A stretch of DNA of 64,000 nt from Margaritifera margaritifera. Lineage: Eukaryota > Mollusca > Bivalvia > Unionida > Margaritiferidae. Each line of letters starts with the position of its first letter. Positions within the stretch are counted from its first letter, which is position 1. The notes beneath the pieces were generated by a model that was given only the letters and a program-made list of their open reading frames with translations, did not search any database and was not told where the DNA came from. Below, in pieces: positions 28,530 through 36,673 of this stretch. A program made the position numbers and the translations under genes. Location of the stretch: assembly GCA_029931535.1 (NCBI GenBank), contig JAQPZY010001178.1:1114501-1178500 (forward strand), given 5' to 3'.

Positions 28530-28664
28530 CCTCCGTCCGTTCGTCCGTGAGTCCCAAATCTTGTGCGGGCGAACTAGTCTTACAAATTACATCAGACTTT
28601 AACGAAACTTACTTTTTGATGAACCTGCGCATATTATTATAAAATATTGGCGCTAAATGTTATT
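28530..28664. repeat. Host repeat that received the virus-like element
   Basis: The phrases GAACTAGTCTTACAAATTAC, AACGAAACTTACT, GAACCTGCGCATATT and GCTAAATGTTATT closely match blocks at 53,600-54,090. There the text after GTTATT (GTACCACAG) resembles the DNA after the element at 50,522 (GTTATTATTTCACAG). The element therefore interrupted a pre-existing copy of this family. Confidence 0.6.
28659..28664. other. Target-site duplication, left copy (GTTATT)
   Basis: GTTATT directly precedes the left terminal repeat and is repeated exactly after the right one at 50,522-50,527. Six-bp duplications are the rule for Maverick/Polinton integrases. Confidence 0.95.
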
Positions 28665-28993
28665 AGTAGTAAGGGGGGGGGGGGGTAAATAGGGTCGTGG
28701 GGCACTACGGGGTCCTACGAGAAATTAACATTGCGGGGGCACTACGGGGTCCTACGAGAAATTAACATTGGGGGGCACTACGGGGTCCTACGGGAAATTA
28801 ACATGGCGAGAAATTAACATGGCGGGGGCACTACGGGGTCCTACGAGAAATCAACATTGGGGGCACTACGGGCTCCTACGGGAATTTTAACATTGGGAGT
28901 ACTACGGGGTCGTACGGGAATTTTAACATTTTAGGCAAGAATGGAAAATTAATCTTTTCTTGAAAAATGGGTGACCCTGAAAAGGGCCGTTGG
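28665..28993 (+). repeat. Left terminal inverted repeat (329 bp)
   Basis: After AGTAGTAA and a 14-base G run it holds about six copies of a ~36-bp subrepeat (GGCACTACGGGGTCCTACG, then GAAATTAACAT). It then has a unique stretch ending in a histone-type stem-loop. The right repeat has the same order but is about 40 bp shorter, which equals about one subrepeat. The subrepeats could bind integrase or terminal protein; that is inference. Confidence 0.9.
28945..28993 (-). terminator. Histone-type 3'-end signal 1 (inside left TIR)
   Basis: On the minus strand AACGGCCCTTTTCAGGGTCA forms a 6-bp stem with a TTTC loop (28,973-28,988). It is followed by ACCCA, then CAAGAAAAGA about ten bases later. This is the layout of replication-dependent histone mRNA ends: SLBP-bound hairpin, cleavage at ACCCA, U7-bound purine-rich element. 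The preceding stop codon is 13 nt away. Confidence 0.85.
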
Positions 28994-29001
28994 AGATTTT
29001 T

Positions 29002-29526
29002 TTACTTCCTCCAACATTTGGTTAGGAAGCCTGGGAGGTGGAACTTGTTTTTCTTCTTCTTCTGGGGTATCCAGTCGGGATGTCCCAATCGCCTGAACTT
29101 GTCCTGAATTTTCATCCAGTTCAAGTTCAGGCGATTGAATTCCTTTTCGTTTTTTTCCTTAGCCCACATAACCTTGATTTTTTGGACTTCCTGCTTCATA
29201 ATTTTTTTAAGAATGGTCTGAACTCGGAGCAGGGCCGCTTCTTGTCGAGTGAGGATTGGACACTTTAAATTGTCTTCTATCTTTTTTAAACAATCCAGGG
29301 CTTCTTTAAGAAGCCCCACTCGACAAGGTGAGGAGGAGGAGTTCTTGATCTTCTTTACTTCCTCCTCCTTCACTTCTTGAATCAGGCCCATGGCCATGAT
29401 TATGTGGGCTAAGTATTGTATTTCCCAGTGTAGGTTCACTGGATACCACCACATCATTCGTTCTCTGTAATATTTGACTTCCACCATCCAGTCCCAGGCT
29501 TCCTGTAGATTTTCTACTATATTCAT
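29002..29526 (-). CDS. Arm gene 1: 174-aa helical protein of unknown function
   Basis: The ATG start is in frame from residue 1. The protein is rich in Lys, Glu, Trp and Met, with predicted long helices (residues 45-145) and a basic tail (QKKKKNKF near residue 155). I recognise no family. The gene has the shared arm promoter upstream (29,567-29,609) and a histone-type 3' signal 13 nt after the stop, so it belongs to the same presumed early set as the other arm genes. A DNA- or chromatin-binding role would fit the charge but is not shown. Confidence 0.7.
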   Translation of the reverse strand: MNIVENLQEAWDWMVEVKYYRERMMWWYPVNLHWEIQYLAHIIMAMGLIQEVKEEEVKKIKNSSSSPCRVGLLKEALDCLKKIEDNLKCPILTRQEAALLRVQTILKKIMKQEVQKIKVMWAKEKNEKEFNRLNLNWMKIQDKFRRLGHPDWIPQKKKKNKFHLPGFLTKCWRK

Positions 29527-29566
29527 TCTTCAGTTGAAGTGTGAATGGCGGAACTATGGAAGACGC

Positions 29567-29609
29567 CGTTTTATATGCTCAAAGCGCGGACGTGAAGAAA
29601 AACATTCCC
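29567..29609 (-). promoter_or_regulatory. Shared arm promoter cassette, copy 1
   Basis: On the minus strand the order is GGGAATGTTTTTC, TTCACGTCCGCGCTT, then the TATA box GCATATAAAACG. It lies about 40 bp before the ATG of arm gene 1. The same blocks occur at 31,431-31,471 and 32,483-32,523. Confidence 0.75.
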
Positions 29610-29820
29610 TTTTTCCCAAAACATAAATTTTTTTATCAAACATACAAACAAACACACACCACACCATCCTTTTTTCTTTTTTTTCTTTTTTAAACAAACA
29701 CACTCTATACAAACACACTCTGCAAACACATACCAGGCAATGTGACTAATTTTGTTTTTGGAGTGGGAAAAAAAAAACACTCTATACAAACACACCAACA
29801 TACACACACCTATGGCAATC
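29610..29820. repeat. Arm spacer with CAAACACACACCACAC units, copy 1
   Basis: The non-coding spacer is made of A/C-rich pieces (CAAACACACACCACACCATC, TATACAAACACACTC) and poly(T) runs. The same pieces build the spacer at 31,600-31,850, so promoter, spacer and 3' signal were duplicated together. Confidence 0.7.
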
Positions 29821-29821
29821 A

Positions 29822-29875
29822 TATGAAAATTAATCTTTTCTTGAGTAATGGGTGGCCCTGAAAAGGGCCGTTGTT
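29822..29875 (-). terminator. Histone-type 3'-end signal 2
   Basis: On the minus strand AACGGCCCTTTTCAGGGCCA has a perfect 6-bp stem with a TTTC loop (29,854-29,869), then ACCCA and CAAGAAAAGATTAA. The stop codon of the preceding frame (29,890-29,892) is 20 nt away. Confidence 0.85.
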
Positions 29876-29889
29876 TTTTTTTAGTACAT

Positions 29890-30165
29890 CTAGAGGTGCG
29901 GGCACCTCCCTTGTTTTGCCCGACAAGCGGGACAGCTTCCCCTCCATGTTGCTGCACTCATGCAGCGCTTGTTGTTGTTGTGAAGGATAAACGGAGGATG
30001 GTCCGCTTCAGGATCCCAATTTTCTTTTTCCTCCATCATCAGGTGGGGTCTAATGGGGATCTTCTTCTCCCTCTCCTCCTACTCCTTCTTCTCCAGGTCA
30101 TAGAGGAGGTACCAGGCCACCTCTAAATGAACTCGGACCTGTCTCACGATTTTAGTCTTGTTCAT
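29890..30165 (-). pseudogene. Arm gene 2: 92-codon frame with one internal stop
   Basis: The minus-strand frame from the ATG at 30,163-30,165 to the TAG at 29,890-29,892 is open except for one TAG at 30,079-30,081 (codon 29). The N-terminal part is basic (MNKTKIVRQVR). The C-terminal part carries a CxxC pair. It ends 20 nt before histone-type signal 2, which supports it as a real arm gene. Its upstream side continues into TAGCTCAACTAG and then foreign-looking DNA rather than a promoter cassette. A sequencing error at the TAG is possible. Function unknown. Confidence 0.55.
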
Positions 30166-30194
30166 TCTGTTGAATAAATGGGTAGCTCAACTAG

Positions 30195-30295
30195 TTGTTG
30201 TTGTTGTTGTGCTTAGATTTAAGTCGTATGCGCCCTTCGGGCATGCACGACTATATACCCCCGTTAGGGGGATTAATATGTGATTGAACACATTT
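30195..30295. other. Short hairpins
   Basis: After a (TTG)n run there are GCCCTTCGGGC (30,232-30,242) and CCCCCGTTAGGGGG (near 30,258-30,271), both short perfect hairpins. No gene is seen here. Confidence 0.6.
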
Positions 30296-30607
30296 CTAGT
30301 TGTCAGGTGTGTTAACAGTTCGTAACACACCTGACACAGATGTACACCCCTCCAGCGCAGCATGATTCCGCACGAAGCGGTTAAAATGAATGCGCGCTAT
30401 TGGAGAGGTAGTACATTTAACACACCCTACAGTCAATGCATGGTTACCCATGTGAGGGATCATTGAGCGCACGAAATCGTAAGGTGTGTTGATATACCTG
30501 TACATAGGACTAGAACCACAATGTTTACAGGTATATGTGTGCGCGTTGTAGCGCACGTTGTTATTGAATTGTTTGAAGTAGTCAGTCTGGAGTGGAAAAG
30601 GCGGCAC
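30296..30607 (-). pseudogene. Zinc-ribbon-like fragment
   Basis: The 103-codon minus frame has no ATG before its first cysteine motif (it opens at GTG just after a stop). It shows CKHC near residue 27 and CVKC near residue 62, an arrangement like a four-cysteine zinc ribbon, with NNNVRYNAHTYT before it. The composition differs from the neighbouring arm genes, and the DNA is dense in small palindromes. I do not recognise the family. It may be a truncated passenger gene carried by a nested insertion. Confidence 0.4.
30301..30336. repeat. 14-bp perfect inverted repeat
   Basis: TGTCAGGTGTGTTA and TAACACACCTGACA are separated by eight bases. It lies exactly at the 3' end of the zinc-ribbon-like frame, so it could be a transcription end or processing hairpin, or an operator. 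Confidence 0.85.
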
Positions 30608-31020
30608 GGACTAAGCAAGCGAAGGCGCGAAGCGTGGCGGAAGCCGAAACGCCAAGAACGTACATACATGACCAAATTCTGCCCAGTTATACTAAGTCGG
30701 GCTTTCCCTAATACCAATAAAGTGTAAGCCACTTGTTCAATTATGACAATACATCGAGTTTCGAGATTTTGTTTAATTAATTCCTAATAATTTTATTTTT
30801 TTGAATTTTGCGTACATAGTGTACATATTTGTCCAAAAATAATATCAATAAACGAGTACAAGTTACTCATATCATTTTTGTATCACGCACAGATAATTAG
30901 TTAGAGAATATGTTTTAGACGGTGGTTCAAAATTGATCAAATTTGAGTTTTAAAAGAGTATAATCGAAAGGGGTTTTCGAAAAAAGCCAAATTGAAAACC
31001 CCATTGATTCAGGCAATGAA
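30608..31020. other. Non-coding arm DNA
   Basis: The first 60 bases are palindrome-rich (GCGAAGGCGCGAAGCG), then the DNA becomes AT-rich without frames. No feature recognised. Confidence 0.4.
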
Positions 31021-31021
31021 A

Positions 31022-31058
31022 TAGCCCTTAGAAGGACTGTTTAGCCCTTAGAAGGACT
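31022..31058. repeat. Tandem hairpins TAGCCCTTAGAAGGACT, two copies
   Basis: Each 17-base copy can fold AGCCCTT against AAGGACT (one G-T pair) around a 2-3-base loop. The two copies are 20 bp apart. They follow the small frame at 31,067-31,282, in the position where other arm genes have the histone-like hairpin. Confidence 0.6.
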
Positions 31059-31066
31059 ATTATTCA

Positions 31067-31282
31067 GCAGGTGGTCCCCGGTAGAGAAGCTCTGTCTGTC
31101 TGCCATGCTGGCTCTCTCCTTAACGCAGCGCCCCCTTGGTAGCTCACTTTGTTGCTGTTCCATGTGGTCGGCTGTTGGCGGGGGGATAGGTCGGCATACC
31201 AAACTCCATTGGTCAGCACAGCAGCTTGGCCCCATACTTCCATACCAAGAGCGAGTCGTTGTAGTTGTAGTTGGGTGTTCAT
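31067..31282 (-). CDS. Possible small arm gene, 72 aa
   Basis: The minus frame from ATG at 31,282 is uninterrupted and ends just before the tandem hairpins. It lies 110-150 bp below a shared promoter cassette (31,431-31,471), the position expected for an arm gene. An overlapping 95-codon frame in another register and an upstream Gly/Arg-rich frame make the true reading uncertain. No family recognised. Confidence 0.35.
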
Positions 31283-31430
31283 AGCTGCTGCAAGGCTGCC
31301 AAGACTGCCTCCTTCCCTCCTCGTCCACTGCGTCTCCCTCTACCGGTTAGCACGTCTGCCACACGTCTACACTCTCCACCTGCTGCTGCCTGAATGGAAT
31401 GGAATGATAGCTCAACTAGGGAAGGTGTTG

Positions 31431-31471
31431 TTTTAATATACTAGAAGCGCGGACGTGAAGGAAAACATCCC
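31431..31471 (-). promoter_or_regulatory. Shared arm promoter cassette, copy 2
   Basis: On the minus strand the order is GGGATGTTTTCC, TTCACGTCCGCGCTTC, then a weaker TATA (AGTATATTAAAA), with the leader TAGTTGAGCTA about 15 bp further on. Only a few positions differ from copies 1 and 3. Confidence 0.75.
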
Positions 31472-31510
31472 TTTCCAAACAAAAAAACATTACTCCCACT
31501 ACCCCGCGTC

Positions 31511-31532
31511 TGACGTCATCCCTATGACGTCA
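31511..31532. promoter_or_regulatory. Two CRE-like TGACGTCA sites
   Basis: TGACGTCA occurs at 31,511-31,518 and 31,525-31,532. A third lies at 49,815-49,822 beside the right-arm TATA box. TGACGTCA is the full palindromic CREB/ATF site. Its upstream position suggests host bZIP control; this is inferred. Confidence 0.5.
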
Positions 31533-31599
31533 TTCTAGGCTTCGCGGATTTTACACTCCATGACCCCTTACCCCAAAAACACAAACCCAGTGCGCGGAC

Positions 31600-32012
<413 letters not shown>

Positions 32013-32030
32013 GTTAAGAAGTTATGTTGT

Positions 32031-32384
32031 TTAACTTCTAGTAGCAGTAGCGGCAGCCGCAGCAGGGCGGCCACGTTTAGCCACGGGTCTCACGGCTTTA
32101 AGACAAGCTCTCTTTCTGGTAAAAGAGAAGGCAAACTCATCGCAGTCTATCTTACAACTGACTTCTCCGTCGGGTAGTTTCATGGACTGCAAGAGCTGTT
32201 GTTGTTGTCTTTGCTGCTGCTGATGCTGCAGTCTTTGTCTCTCCTCCCATTCCGTTCTGTCCCTAATGATTTCTTCCCTCATGACTTCTTCCACCAGATC
32301 ATGAGCCATTTGTAGGAAGATCATTGTCTTTCTCTCAGGGTTGGTCTCCATCAAATGATGCTTCACCCTCTGCATATTCACCAT
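32031..32384 (-). CDS. Arm gene 3: 117-aa Gln-rich protein with basic, AT-hook-like tail
   Basis: The start is the first ATG. Residues 1-50 look helical, 45-66 are glutamine-rich (QHQQQQRQQQQ), and the C-terminus is KRGRPAAAAATATRS. KRGRP is the core of an AT-hook, which binds the minor groove of AT-rich DNA. A nuclear DNA-binding or transcriptional role fits. It has promoter cassette 3 about 100 bp upstream and histone-type signal 3 downstream. The family is not recognised. Confidence 0.7.
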   Translation of the reverse strand: MVNMQRVKHHLMETNPERKTMIFLQMAHDLVEEVMREEIIRDRTEWEERQRLQHQQQQRQQQQLLQSMKLPDGEVSCKIDCDEFAFSFTRKRACLKAVRPVAKRGRPAAAAATATRS

Positions 32385-32482
32385 AGTTCGTTCAGTTTGC
32401 TTATCTTACCTGCTGCCATCTTCTTGAAGTGTTGTTGAGATCTTGACGAGTCAACGAGAGTGACTACACTGGCCAACGCACC

Positions 32483-32523
32483 GCTTTATATGCTTGAAGC
32501 GCGGACGCGATGGAAAACATGGG
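32483..32523 (-). promoter_or_regulatory. Shared arm promoter cassette, copy 3
   Basis: On the minus strand it reads CCCATGTTTTCC, ATCGCGTCCGCGCTTC, then the TATA box GCATATAAAGC. It lies about 100 bp above arm gene 3. Confidence 0.75.
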
Positions 32524-32722
32524 TTCAGATCGAGAGTGAGAAAATGGATAGAGGTGACTTCAGATCGATAGAAAGAGATAGATAGAGCCTATACATTTTG
32601 TTTTTCAAATTCAATAAAAAAAACCACACAACACAAATTTTTTTTCAAAAAATCAACATTTTTTAATGAACAAGAAGAAGCTTCTCTAACATAAAAATTT
32701 CAAACTAACAATCAACAAGATA

Positions 32723-33300
32723 TTAAACAGGAACGTATTTACAGGGTTGACAACGTTGGGAAGGTAAACTAAACTTCCACTTTTCTACATCTACATCATT
32801 CTGATGCACACTACGTTTCTGAGCTAACGACAAGAGATAACCATAACGTTCACAAAACCATCGTTCTACTTTAGCATCGTTTCGAGCATAGTCTCTATCA
32901 AAACAAGTCACTAAATGTTCTAAGGAATATCCGAGACTGCGTTGATGAAGAAAATGTACATAATATTGTCCACACACCATAGAATCCGATCCTTGTAATC
33001 GAACATTATTGAATCGAGTAGAGATGGCATTTCTTCTCATAAACTCGATGATGTCGTCTTCCAAAGGAGGTATTCCATAAGAATCAAAATAGTCCACACC
33101 ACCATTGTGATCGTTGGGAAAGTACACGGCTACCCAATGGGTTCCTGGTCGATGACTGTCGTCGGTATTGATGACATAGGCATGAACGTCTTTAGGTTTG
33201 CGATGAGGTAGTTCATAGTTCATTTTTAGCACACACCACAGGATTCCAAGAAGAAGTGTAGGAACTGCGAGTCAACAGGTAATGAAGATCCCTGGTATCC
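32723..33300 (-). pseudogene. PRO: Adenain-like cysteine protease, frameshifted N-terminus
   Basis: The main frame (32,723-33,232, 169 codons) carries the adenovirus-protease (C5) residues in order: His in GTHWVAVYF (about residue 32), Asp in YFDSYG (50), Gln 80 and Cys 87 in VCGQYY. The Gln-Cys spacing of seven equals that of adenain. This enzyme matures virion proteins inside particles. The expected N-terminal lead with its ATG (about 33,300) lies in another register, and a stop closes the main frame upstream. A one-base shift near 33,255-33,265 is therefore likely. The main frame has only a GTG at its head, or an ATG at 33,223. Confidence 0.85.
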
Positions 33301-33307
33301 ATTTTTT

Positions 33308-33862
33308 TCACAGGAAATGAAAAGTCATCAATTCACACTTGACTTTAAATTTGAATGGTTTTGTCAAGTAATTCCACGAATTCTCACGTCGGATAGTTTC
33401 TGTACTCTGTTGAATGAGAGCTTCGATGCGATGGATCTCTAGAGGAGTGAGTGGAGGTGAAAAAGAATCCTGCAAGTCTTTATACCATTGTCTCAACACC
33501 TTTTCTTCCGAGATCTGAGACCAGGCCTCTTCCAAATATTCGTCCAATTTTTCTTCGCCTGTCATCATCAAACATTTATCGTGTTGTTTCTGACTGGGAT
33601 GATCGATTTGACATCCATGACAATGTTCTCTGGTCAGGCTGTTAATTCTTTCAGTCAATTCCTTAGCATAACAGGAGACTAAATTTTTTTCTTGTTCTGG
33701 CCATCGAGAAATAAATCCAACAAACTCGGGAACAGTATTATTCACTTCTTCTTTTGGAAGTTCTGGATGAATCAACCCGTCATCATCCGTGATAGTTTGT
33801 GACTGTTGTGCTTCACAAAATCCCTCGTCTATTTCCATAGGTTCTTCTTCTTCGTGTTGCAT
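33308..33862 (-). CDS. 184-aa acidic protein with CxxC-HxSQxxHxxC zinc motif
   Basis: The N-terminal 40 residues are acidic. Near residue 80 is CHGCQIDHPSQKQHDKC, a compact set of Cys and His able to bind zinc. The C-terminal part is helical. Similar small proteins with a GCxxxHPSQxxH signature are known to me from Maverick-type elements, but I have no function for them. It lies between the capsid and protease genes, 15 nt after the capsid stop, which suggests a late or assembly role. Confidence 0.65.
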   Translation of the reverse strand: MQHEEEEPMEIDEGFCEAQQSQTITDDDGLIHPELPKEEVNNTVPEFVGFISRWPEQEKNLVSCYAKELTERINSLTREHCHGCQIDHPSQKQHDKCLMMTGEEKLDEYLEEAWSQISEEKVLRQWYKDLQDSFSPPLTPLEIHRIEALIQQSTETIRRENSWNYLTKPFKFKVKCELMTFHFL

Positions 33863-33877
33863 CTTTTTTTTCTTCTT

Positions 33878-35239
33878 CTAATAGTCTAGAATTACTTCTC
33901 TCAAACTGTTGATTTCTAGAGTATTATCAAATTCTGCATACAAGATGACGTTCACCGTGTCGGGTAGAGGATTTGCAAACTGAAGTTCCACACGAAGTGG
34001 GCCTGATTTTATAGGGTGGAAATGTCCTTCGTCGCTGCCTTGGTCCGGAGTGAAATCAAAACCCCACAAGGCATACCCTCCTGCATAATCCTCGTACGAA
34101 ATACCGTGGCTGGTGTTGGTACCTAACTGTCCTGTGGCTTCAAACAGGCTCAAGTAAGATCGCAAGTAATTTTTCTCGGTAAACTTAGGTTCAAAAGGTC
34201 TGGTACACAATGTCTTGCCATCTCGACTGACTTCTATCTTGGAGACGTTGTAGTGTTTAAACTCGAACGGATTCTGATTGTGGACTCCGTTGAGGACTGC
34301 ATTACTGACGATGCCAATCAGCAAACGTTTAGGGAGCTGTCCTTGGAAGACGTGATCTTCGACTTTGGATCGGAGTCCAGCGGCAATGGTAAAGGTTTTC
34401 ACTTCCACGCGTCGCACAGGATACTTGGCAGTGGTTCTGCTCAACGTTTGACTGATGTCGTTGGCTACTTTAGGTAAGACTTCTACACGTCGCACGTAAA
34501 GTTTGGCTTCTTGGATTTTGGTTTTCCACTCGTTGTTTTCAGCTATCAAATGAAAGTCGGCACTACTGAGATTCAGTCTCAGACGTACATCCACTCCGTT
34601 TAACAAATACTTGTCTTGCAACCACATGTCCAAATGCAAACGATCCATCAGTTCTAAACTGCGTCTGAGTTTCTTTCGACGGTCGTTAAATCCCACATTG
34701 TGTGGGACTGCTGGAATTATATCTTTATTACCATTATTACCATCCTCAGTAGACTTCGCCGCTACTGACAGGTCTGTGTGGTTGAACTTTTCCGAGGTGT
34801 CAGGTTTCCAGACCACCGAAGCATCCAGATGAGTGTTCTTGGCTTCTTTTCCGTACGTCAAGAAATTTTCCAAATAAGCACGGTAAGGGTAAGTATCCAA
34901 GCTGCTGCTGACCAGTTTGTTATTCAAGTACAAATCTATTCCGCTGAACAAGGAATGCATGAAATTATTGACGGGTGCCACTCGGTAACCGTCCCCAGGA
35001 AGGGTGTTGTCATTTTTTTGTACTTGGAGTTTCAGTTACAAGTAGCTGTTATTCAGATCGATGTAATCTTCGGCTTGTCCTTTGATTTCAAATTCGATAG
35101 GAGCTGATTCCGTCAAAGACGATACAGGATGAAATTCCACCCATTGGGATTCTTGCATCGTCATCATGGTGGGAGGCATAGAAAACATATCCAGTTCTGA
35201 CTTGGTACATTCGCAAGAATCTCGGTGCATCATTTTCAA
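33878..35239 (-). pseudogene. MCP: Hexon-like major capsid protein with one in-frame stop
   Basis: The frame starts with the SCECTKSELDMF motif and later has VNNFMHSLFSGIDLYLNN and YPYRAYLE. These are hallmarks of the Maverick capsid family that gene catalogues list as F54H12.2-like, inferred to be a double jelly-roll capsid protein. Length is about 453 codons, near the usual 450-490. A single TAA at 35,036-35,038 splits it into a 67-codon head and a long body that reopens in the same frame. No intron signals surround the stop, so it is a nonsense lesion or a sequencing error. Confidence 0.85.
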
Positions 35240-35244
35240 AGGTT

Positions 35245-35691
35245 TTAGTAATCAAACACGTCTAATTCTCTGACGGTTCTTCTTTTCTTATTCTTTTTTG
35301 GAACACCACCTTGTGTTTTATGAACTCTGAAGGGATTTCGACGTCGTCTCTTTCTACCTTGTTGTTGCTGTGAAGTGGAGGAAGAAGTAATGCCATGGCC
35401 TGAAGCGTGAAGCGAATTTATAGGACTCTCTCGGAGACCTAAAGGATCTTTGCCAGTGTTCATCAACACGTTTTTTATTGCTCTCATAAAGGCTTCTTTA
35501 GGATTTTGTTTGTCAATGAGGACGTTTTGCAAAAATTCTTTTCCTTGCGTCAAAGCGGCATCTTTTAAGGCATGGAATCCTCGAGTCACCATCGGTTTCA
35601 AAATAGGGGCTACCGTCCGAAAAGCCGATCTTAACATATCTCCTAAACCATGTCCTCGTTGTCGAACCACTCCTCGGTACACTGGATACAT
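35245..35691 (-). CDS. pX-like basic virion protein, 148 aa
   Basis: I start at the ATG at 35,689-35,691 (MYPVYRGVVRQRGHGLG) because family members begin there and because it clears the upstream penton stop by 10 bp. Residues 1-60 form an amphipathic, glycine-containing region (LGDMLRSAF...). The C-terminal third is very basic (GRKRRRRNPFRV, KKNKKRR). The N-terminal motif resembles the adenovirus pX/pVI-type small virion proteins described in adintoviruses. It probably binds DNA or membrane inside the particle. The capsid gene follows after 5 bp. Confidence 0.7.
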   Translation of the reverse strand: MYPVYRGVVRQRGHGLGDMLRSAFRTVAPILKPMVTRGFHALKDAALTQGKEFLQNVLIDKQNPKEAFMRAIKNVLMNTGKDPLGLRESPINSLHASGHGITSSSTSQQQQGRKRRRRNPFRVHKTQGGVPKKNKKRRTVRELDVFDY

Positions 35692-35701
35692 TTTTTGGAT
35701 G

Positions 35702-36673
35702 TTACAATGCGTTGGAGAACTTTTTTGGAAAATGTAGTTTCGCCGTGACTTTTCCTTGGTCAATGAATGGCACACTTTGTCCCAAATCTCCTTTTATACT
35801 AATGTTGACACTGTCAAAATACGATTTACTGACTGGAAGATAATGAGGGTGTACAAATTCACGGTGAACGTGATATGTGTTTCCACCACCTTCTTCTTTT
35901 GCACCAGCGCCAGAATCCAGTTTGAAAGGAAGGACTCTCAGTAAGGGCGCAGCTGTGTGTCCCACCACGTTGTACTCCACCACATCGGAGTACACAAACA
36001 TTAAATTTAGTCCAACGTTCAATTCGATAGGGTATTTAAAAGCATCTCCGAATTCTACGTTGCTTGCGACTTTTTTAGTAGCATACTTTTTATTTCCACC
36101 CAAAATAGCATACAATCCAGGAGAAAAAGTGATGGTTAAGGGTGTTTTCTCCTCCACGGGTAATTCTTTGTCTTTCTCGCCAATGAGTTGCCCCTTCTCT
36201 TTGAAAAATTGCAAGATGAAACGGCGTGACACAGCATGGTAAGCGATTCGTACAAATTTTTGGGCAGTGTTTAAGGCATTGCCAAATTGGAGTGAAAACT
36301 TGTTCTCAATCGTCTCCACCAAATGTTCAGCACTAAAATAATACCCCGTAGGAATTCTCATGGTATAATTCGACAAGACAGGAAATTTAGGATCTACTAA
36401 CCTTTTCTTTGATTCCGACATTTTAGGATCATTTTTTTCCAACTCATCTTGCATTTTTGGGTTCAAGATTTCCACGAAGAAAGTGTTTTGACCTTCGTTG
36501 ATGTTCATGATTTGCGTAGGATGAATGATTTCTACCAAAGCCACTTCCCAATGAGCGTCGTGATCCAATTGGATGGACTGAGGTAATTTGGTCGTGAAAC
36601 AACATAAGGTGTTGTTGGGAAACACATCCATGGAACTGTCACTGGGTAAAGTTAAATAAAATTGGTCATTCAT
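35702..36673 (-). CDS. Penton-like minor capsid protein, 323 aa
   Basis: The start MNDQFYLTLPSDSSMDVFPNN and the following FTTKLPQSIQLDHDAHWEVAL match the conserved N-terminus of the Maverick minor capsid protein, a single jelly-roll protein thought to sit at capsid vertices. The frame is intact and of usual length. Its ATG overlaps the stop of the upstream membrane-protein gene by four bases (ATGA). It should assemble with the hexon-like protein. Confidence 0.85.
   Translation of the reverse strand: MNDQFYLTLPSDSSMDVFPNNTLCCFTTKLPQSIQLDHDAHWEVALVEIIHPTQIMNINEGQNTFFVEILNPKMQDELEKNDPKMSESKKRLVDPKFPVLSNYTMRIPTGYYFSAEHLVETIENKFSLQFGNALNTAQKFVRIAYHAVSRRFILQFFKEKGQLIGEKDKELPVEEKTPLTITFSPGLYAILGGNKKYATKKVASNVEFGDAFKYPIELNVGLNLMFVYSDVVEYNVVGHTAAPLLRVLPFKLDSGAGAKEEGGGNTYHVHREFVHPHYLPVSKSYFDSVNISIKGDLGQSVPFIDQGKVTAKLHFPKKFSNAL

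Larger units (their letters stand above)
30183..31419. repeat. Segment flanked by 12-bp direct repeats TAGCTCAACTAG
   Basis: TAGCTCAACTAG occurs at 30,183-30,194 and 31,408-31,419. The right copy sits just below a promoter cassette, as a 5' leader would. The left copy is the leader of arm gene 2, which lacks a promoter. Either the leader was duplicated with a gene, or DNA was inserted between the promoter and arm gene 2. Confidence 0.45.

Noticed and set aside
28973..28988. Bacterial rho-independent terminator for the hairpins
   Set aside because: The context is eukaryotic, the stem is 6 bp with a fixed TTTC loop and is followed by ACCCA and a purine block rather than a U run.
35036..35038. 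Intron or programmed read-through at the capsid-gene TAA
   Set aside because: The frame continues directly on both sides, no splice sites lie nearby and other genes of this copy carry mixed TAA, TAG and TGA stops, so decay is simpler.
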